A stretch of DNA of 23,223 nucleotides, from the NCBI GenBank assembly GCA_039105265.1, contig JAPFFF010000416.1, positions 1-23,223 on the forward strand. Direction: 5' to 3'. A model generated the notes under the pieces. That model was not told the origin of the DNA and searched no databases. It saw only the letters and a list, made by a program, of their open reading frames with translations. Each line of letters begins with the position of its first letter. Within the stretch, counting starts at the first letter, position 1. This document shows positions 19,303 to 23,223 of the stretch, in pieces. Both the position numbers and the translations under genes were made by a program. This stretch comes from Tritrichomonas musculus (Eukaryota; Parabasalia; Tritrichomonadida; Tritrichomonadidae).

Positions 19303-20748
19303 AACTCCCTTAAAAATGAAAAGATTGAAATTTCAAATGAACAATTTTGTGATCTTTATATACTTTCTGAATTTTTCCAAGTTGATCAATTAATTCACAT
19401 ACTGAAAGAATATTTTAAACGACACATCAAAGATGTTGATTTAGTCATCGATTTCCTCATCAACCAAATATCAACACAAAATAATGATGATATCACGAGT
19501 TGTGAATTTTATAAAGAGATAGAAGAAAGTTTGAGCTCTAAAATAGAGGAATGTTTTATCAATCCAAATTTCGGGAAACTTCCATCTTCAATAATCTATC
19601 GAATCATTGAAAGAAGTGACAAGAATCAAATATCGAGTGACATTTTGTATGATTTTATCAGTAAAAATATAAATGAAAAGTTTATATTGCTTCATTTCCT
19701 CAATATTCGAAATTTATCAGAAGATAGATTGAATAGTTTATACGAACTTTTTGATAATTATAAAAATACAGAAATGAATTTCATCATAAACTATTTACCT
19801 GTGGATCTAAAATATATAAAAGAATTAAGAGATGACAATATAAGAATCATTGAACAGAATCATCAACTTCAGATTCAATTAAATGATAAAACTGCAAATA
19901 TCGAACAACTCCAGCCTCAAAATGACAATCTTCAAAGTCAATTAGATGATATTATGAAGAATTTGGAGCAACTCCAGTCACAAAATAACGATCTTCAAAA
20001 TCGTCTCCGAGAAGTTGAACAAGAAAGAGACAGTTTGAAAGCAAATGAAAAAGCATTTTCAGATAGAATTCATTCTATTCTTCCACAAGAAGATGATAAT
20101 GATATAGTCAGCATTGTTCAACGTGACGTTAATTTGAGTGACAATATTCGGAATATTTTGAAGGACTGTCCATCAGATGATAATATAATTTGTTGTGTCG
20201 ACAAAGATACAAAACTCTCATGTGCAATTCGAGGATTCTTCCAGAGTGGCGATGATCCATGGATCAAGAATCAAATTATTGATGATCACAATCTAATTCC
20301 ACAACTCAACAATCATCTCAACAAACTAGAAAAAGAAAAGAACGATCAAATGATGATATCAGATGAATTAAAGACAAATCATCAAAACTTACAAAGTGAA
20401 CACAACAATTTGAAAGAAGACTATCAAAATCTCCAATTACAAGTGCGACAGATTGAACAAGAAAGAGATGAACAAATTACACTCAAGAATGAATTAGAAA
20501 ATAAACTGCAAAGTCAAAGAGAAGAATTACTCGCCTATATGAACGAAGCAATGTTTCAGGAAAGAAAAGAAGCTCTTGATTTTTTCATTTCACAAATTTC
20601 AGAAATTGATGAAATCATTGCATCAGGAAAAACAGTTTTACACATTGGCTGCGAACTTGGTAAAGTAAAACTTGTTAAATATCTTTTATCAAACACTTAC
20701 ATCGATATTAATTTGAAAGACATTCATATCTTTATTTTATTCAATTAG
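19303..20748 (+). CDS. BTB-like/coiled-coil/ankyrin protein, 5' end missing
   Basis: Open for 481 codons from 19303 with no credible ATG near the start. The frame opens with KIEISNEQFCDLYILSEFFQ followed by VDQLIHILKEYF, which resembles the C-terminal half of the BTB-like domain that begins many tritrichomonad ankyrin proteins. Its first half is absent upstream. A helical region follows, then heptad coiled coils (NIEQLQPQNDNLQSQLDD onward at about 19900-20055, and NLQSEHNNLKEDYQNL onward at about 20300-20540) separated by a globular piece with PSDDNIICCVDKDTKLS. The end holds one ankyrin unit (GKTVLHIGCELGKVKLVKYL, then LSNTYIDINLKD). It probably serves as a protein-binding scaffold. No initiator was found, so it is either 5'-truncated or spliced to an exon I could not see. 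Confidence 0.7.
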   Translation, partial: NSLKNEKIEISNEQFCDLYILSEFFQVDQLIHILKEYFKRHIKDVDLVIDFLINQISTQNNDDITSCEFYKEIEESLSSKIEECFINPNFGKLPSSIIYRIIERSDKNQISSDILYDFISKNINEKFILLHFLNIRNLSEDRLNSLYELFDNYKNTEMNFIINYLPVDLKYIKELRDDNIRIIEQNHQLQIQLNDKTANIEQLQPQNDNLQSQLDDIMKNLEQLQSQNNDLQNRLREVEQERDSLKANEKAFSDRIHSILPQEDDNDIVSIVQRDVNLSDNIRNILKDCPSDDNIICCVDKDTKLSCAIRGFFQSGDDPWIKNQIIDDHNLIPQLNNHLNKLEKEKNDQMMISDELKTNHQNLQSEHNNLKEDYQNLQLQVRQIEQERDEQITLKNELENKLQSQREELLAYMNEAMFQERKEALDFFISQISEIDEIIASGKTVLHIGCELGKVKLVKYLLSNTYIDINLKDIHIFILFN

Positions 20749-20799
20749 AATAAATGTTTTTTGATAATGTTCTGAAATATAAATTCATGGAATTTATTA

Positions 20800-20961
20800 A
20801 TGATTCATAAAACAGCATTACATATAGCAGTTGAAAAAGGAAATGCTGAAATTGTTAAAATTTTATTATCAAATGAAGAACTTGATATTAATGCAATGTA
20901 CATTTTAATAACGAATATTTATAAGATTGAAACCAAATATTTCAATTATGTTCATTGTTAA
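20800..20961 (+). pseudogene. Detached ankyrin unit 2
   Basis: Reads HKTALHIAVEKGNAEIVKIL then LSNEELDINAM, a good ankyrin repeat with the TALH and LLS-N-DIN signatures. It is in the same frame as the preceding gene but 180 bases, not 99, beyond ankyrin unit 1, with two in-frame stops between. After INAM the sequence becomes non-repeat and terminates. It may be an exon of the same gene with undetected splicing or a remnant. Confidence 0.6.
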
Positions 20962-21180
20962 ATATTTTGATGAGATTGAAACAAAATATTTCAATGACAT
21001 TGATTAAAATATATTTAAATTACATTAAAAATCAAAAGTTAAAATTGTATTTAAAAATCAAATATTAGAATAACATTTCAAATTAAACATTTCAATAAAA
21101 TTCAAGATCAATGAATTTAATTATATTTAAAATAAAATATATCAATTATATTCAAAATAAAATATTTCAATGAAATTCAT
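20925..21180. repeat. Degenerate AAATATTTCAAT repeats between ankyrin units
   Basis: AAATATTTCAAT or close variants recur near 20935, 20982, 21086, 21145 and 21163, alternating with ATTCAAA/ATTACATT-like words. It looks like an expanded, drifting minisatellite filling the spacer between ankyrin units 2 and 3. Confidence 0.5.
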
Positions 21181-21187
21181 TATATGT

Positions 21188-21358
21188 TTTAATAGAACAG
21201 CATTACATATGGCAGTTGAGAGAAAAAATGTTGAAATTATTAAACTTTTATTATCAAATCCAAATATTGATATTAGCGTTGAAAATGAAATTTATTATTT
21301 TTATAGTTTTAAAGTTTTTTTGATGAATTTTATGATTTTTATTAACATATTTTTATGA
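21188..21358 (+). pseudogene. Detached ankyrin unit 3
   Basis: Reads NRTALHMAVERKNVEIIKLL then LSNPNIDISVEN, clearly homologous to unit 2, 385 bases further on and in another frame. The reading continues as a hydrophobic, unrelated tail to a stop at 21358. No fourth unit was seen before the second duplicated segment. Confidence 0.6.
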
Positions 21359-21510
21359 AAAAAGCCGATTGAATTGACAACAAATCAAAATATAATAAAC
21401 ATTTTTAAAAGTAAAAATTCTATTAAATTGAATAAATAAAACTTGAAAATGCTTGTAATTTAAATCATTTAATTGATTTTTCCATTTCTATTCTAATAAA
21501 GATTCATTTA
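21359..21510. other. AT-rich gap between ankyrin unit 3 and duplicated unit
   Basis: No further ankyrin units, genes or repeats recognised. Confidence 0.4.
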
Positions 21511-21748
21511 TGATTATATTGATGATATCATTCTTTCAATTTCATAAAATAATTGAGTTGATTTTTATTCTTTATTCTTTATTTTTCTTTATTATTCTTT
21601 ATTTTTCTTTATTTTCTCAATTTTGTAAGAAATAAAAAATATAAACATTTCAATAAGTTTTTATTTTATATTTTTGAGTGATTATTTCAAAAATAAAATT
21701 GTCAAATATTGAATATGTGATTTAATTTATTTATGAAAGAAAATAATA

Positions 21749-21754
21749 TCATTT
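21749..21754 (+). promoter_or_regulatory. Initiator-like element of the second 187-codon gene
   Basis: TCATTT with +1 A at 21751, 27 bases before the ATG, as in copy 1. Confidence 0.55.
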
Positions 21755-21777
21755 TTATTTTAATCCATCAGTAAAAA

Positions 21778-22341
21778 ATGTTGAATTTAAAGATCCAAAT
21801 GGAATCAATCAATCTTTCAAGAGATGTTGTGAATGAGAATGACACGATTCGTGTTAGTATTACAACCCTTCCAGACGGCCAAAAACAAGCACAAACATTT
21901 GAAGCCAAAGAAATGAAAACATCAGGACCAACATTCAAAATTCAAATGAATGATCAAACAGAAAAAGTTGTTATTGTATTTCGAAAGCAGAACATTTTTG
22001 GCCCCGACCACATTATTGCATCAACTACATTGAACTCGAAAGATATTCGAATATTCAACGAAATGATGAACAATGAACATCATAAGATATCGATTTATGA
22101 ACCACTTCAAAATTACAACAATAAAAACAACAACAAAAGCAACAGTAAAAACAACAACAACAAAATATTTCATAACAAGAATCGACGAATTGTTGGAACG
22201 ATGGAAGTTGAATTTACATTACGAGAAGAATTTCAACGTCAACGAATGAAGACAAGTGCATTCTCAAGAATTGATCCAATCATGTATAATCAAAGTCAAG
22301 GAAATACAGATTTCCTTTTCCAAGATCCAATTTCTAACTAA
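21778..22341 (+). CDS. 187-residue protein, possibly C2-like beta-sandwich, copy 2
   Basis: Same product as the gene at 16960, with Val17 and Asn98. Only three base differences were found over 564 bases by reading the two side by side, two of them changing residues and one silent (TCG/TCA in the SAFSR region). The promoter is also duplicated, so both copies may be expressed. Strand-like segments and the Asn/Lys-rich insert are unchanged. Intact; function unknown beyond the tentative C2-like fold. Confidence 0.85.
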   Translation: MLNLKIQMESINLSRDVVNENDTIRVSITTLPDGQKQAQTFEAKEMKTSGPTFKIQMNDQTEKVVIVFRKQNIFGPDHIIASTTLNSKDIRIFNEMMNNEHHKISIYEPLQNYNNKNNNKSNSKNNNNKIFHNKNRRIVGTMEVEFTLREEFQRQRMKTSAFSRIDPIMYNQSQGNTDFLFQDPISN

Positions 22342-22435
22342 TTTTTTATTTTGTTTATATGTTTTCTGTTATATATAATACTATAATAATAAAACATAGA
22401 ATCTGCATCAATTATCATTTTCTTATTTCTTTATT

Positions 22436-23078
22436 TGGTAAACAGACTTAGATTTCGAATATCAAAAGCTTAATGCTATCATATTTTTAATTGATACATT
22501 GTATTAAAGATTCCATAAAAAAGAGAAAACCATATAATAAAATATTGCAAAATAAATCAAATGTAGCAAAAAGTTTAGCTGTTCAAAATAAAAAGCATGC
22601 AAATAATTATGCATTTCATATATCTCAATCAATAAATGCAGAATGAATAAAAATTTAATATTCATTAAATTATATCACTTATTAGAGTGATAGATATTCA
22701 TATATAAAACTTCTATAACAAATCTTTAGAGAATTTTTGATTTAAAAATAAGTTTTTAAAAACTTTTTCAGAGATACAGAATGTTTTAAAATGTAAATTT
22801 TCCAAAATTACTGGAGCAATTTTTAAATCAAAACATGAATTTATAAATTATAACAGATATAAAATTAATAAAATATATTAATGATACAATTATTTCAGCA
22901 AATAAATTTAATACAATCCAAAATAGGATTAAAATGAACGTTTATTTAACTTATTTTTCAAATTAAACACAAATATCTGGGAAATTTTAATATTTATTGA
23001 TATAATTATAATTTATATAACAATAAAATAATAATAAAATATATATTTATCAAAAATGTAAAAATTACTATTTTCAAA
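22436..23078. other. AT-rich stretch at the right end
   Basis: About 640 bases with no gene, RNA or element recognised in either strand. Confidence 0.4.
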
Positions 23079-23129
23079 GAAATGGAAAATCAAAGAAATG
23101 AAATGGAAAATCAAAGAAATGAAATGGAA
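23079..23129 (+). repeat. 21-bp tandem repeat, about 2.4 copies
   Basis: Two exact 21-base units (23079-23099 and 23100-23120) and a partial third. The period is a multiple of three, and from the ATG at 23082 it reads MENQRNE twice, then MEAKSPSFSGILLSV, ending at a stop at 23205-23207. TTTTCAG|G occurs twice downstream (near 23151 and 23200) and looks like intron acceptor ends, but no donor was identified. It may be the edge of a gene continuing past the window or a simple repeat. Confidence 0.5.
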
Positions 23130-23223
23130 GCTAAATCCCCTTCATTTTCAGGCATTCTTCTTTCTGTTTCAAATAGTTCAGTTTATAATTTAATTTTCAG
23201 GCTGTAAATTGAAAATTTAAACT

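Larger units (their letters stand above)
21511..22435 (+). repeat. Direct repeat, copy 2
   Basis: About 925 bases matching 16723-17624. It is longer because a TTTATTCTTTATTTTTC pyrimidine tract upstream of the gene is expanded by roughly 30 bases, while a TATATG tract after the stop codon is a few bases shorter. Confidence 0.95.

Noticed and set aside
20749-21190. Conventional introns joining the ankyrin units
   Set aside because: No GTATGT-type donor or branch/acceptor pair could be placed at both ends of either spacer, so splicing is left as an open question.

Overview
The window looks like nuclear DNA of a trichomonad parabasalid, most likely a tritrichomonad such as Tritrichomonas foetus. 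This is inferred from extreme AT richness, intron-poor genes, TCA(C/T)T(A/T) initiator-like motifs 12-27 bases before start codons, a decayed Maverick/Polinton polymerase, a two-repeat Myb protein, a BTB-like/coiled-coil/ankyrin protein, and bacterial-type metabolic genes. The standard genetic code fits every gene. No tRNA, rRNA or CRISPR was recognised.

Layout. 1-364: N-terminal third of an aspartate carbamoyltransferase on the minus strand, running off the left edge. 365-1436: AT-rich DNA with one protein-like remnant. 1437-2196: a 760-bp inverted-repeat element flanked by TA. 2255-2832: Myb gene, minus strand. 2833-4757: gene-free. 4758-4844: five copies of an ATYTGAGG motif at about 20-base steps. 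5030-7566: a broken Polinton DNA polymerase B remnant, minus strand. 7771-8690: a decayed DDE transposase. 8995-9802: a second decayed coding tract of unknown origin. 10353-11062: a 710-bp element with 20-bp perfect terminal inverted repeats and an 11-bp target-site duplication. 11339-12508: a FucO-like iron alcohol dehydrogenase, minus strand. 13066-14106: a possible, strongly diverged inverted-repeat element. 15021-16550: a DEAD-box RNA helicase with an acidic tail. 16723-17624 and 21511-22435: two nearly identical direct copies of a unit carrying a 187-residue, possibly C2-like protein gene and its promoter. These flank a small uncertain ORF and a 5'-incomplete BTB-like/coiled-coil/ankyrin gene whose ankyrin units are separated by AT-rich spacers. 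The last 790 bases hold little beyond a 21-bp tandem repeat.

The genes do not form a pathway or operon. They are single transcription units, most with their own initiator, set among remnants of several mobile-element classes. The most informative observations are the 710-bp element with an intact 11-bp duplication, the 20-base phased motif array, the spaced ankyrin units, the very recent 0.9-kb duplication, and a carbamoyltransferase of the pyrimidine pathway in a lineage described as dependent on pyrimidine salvage.
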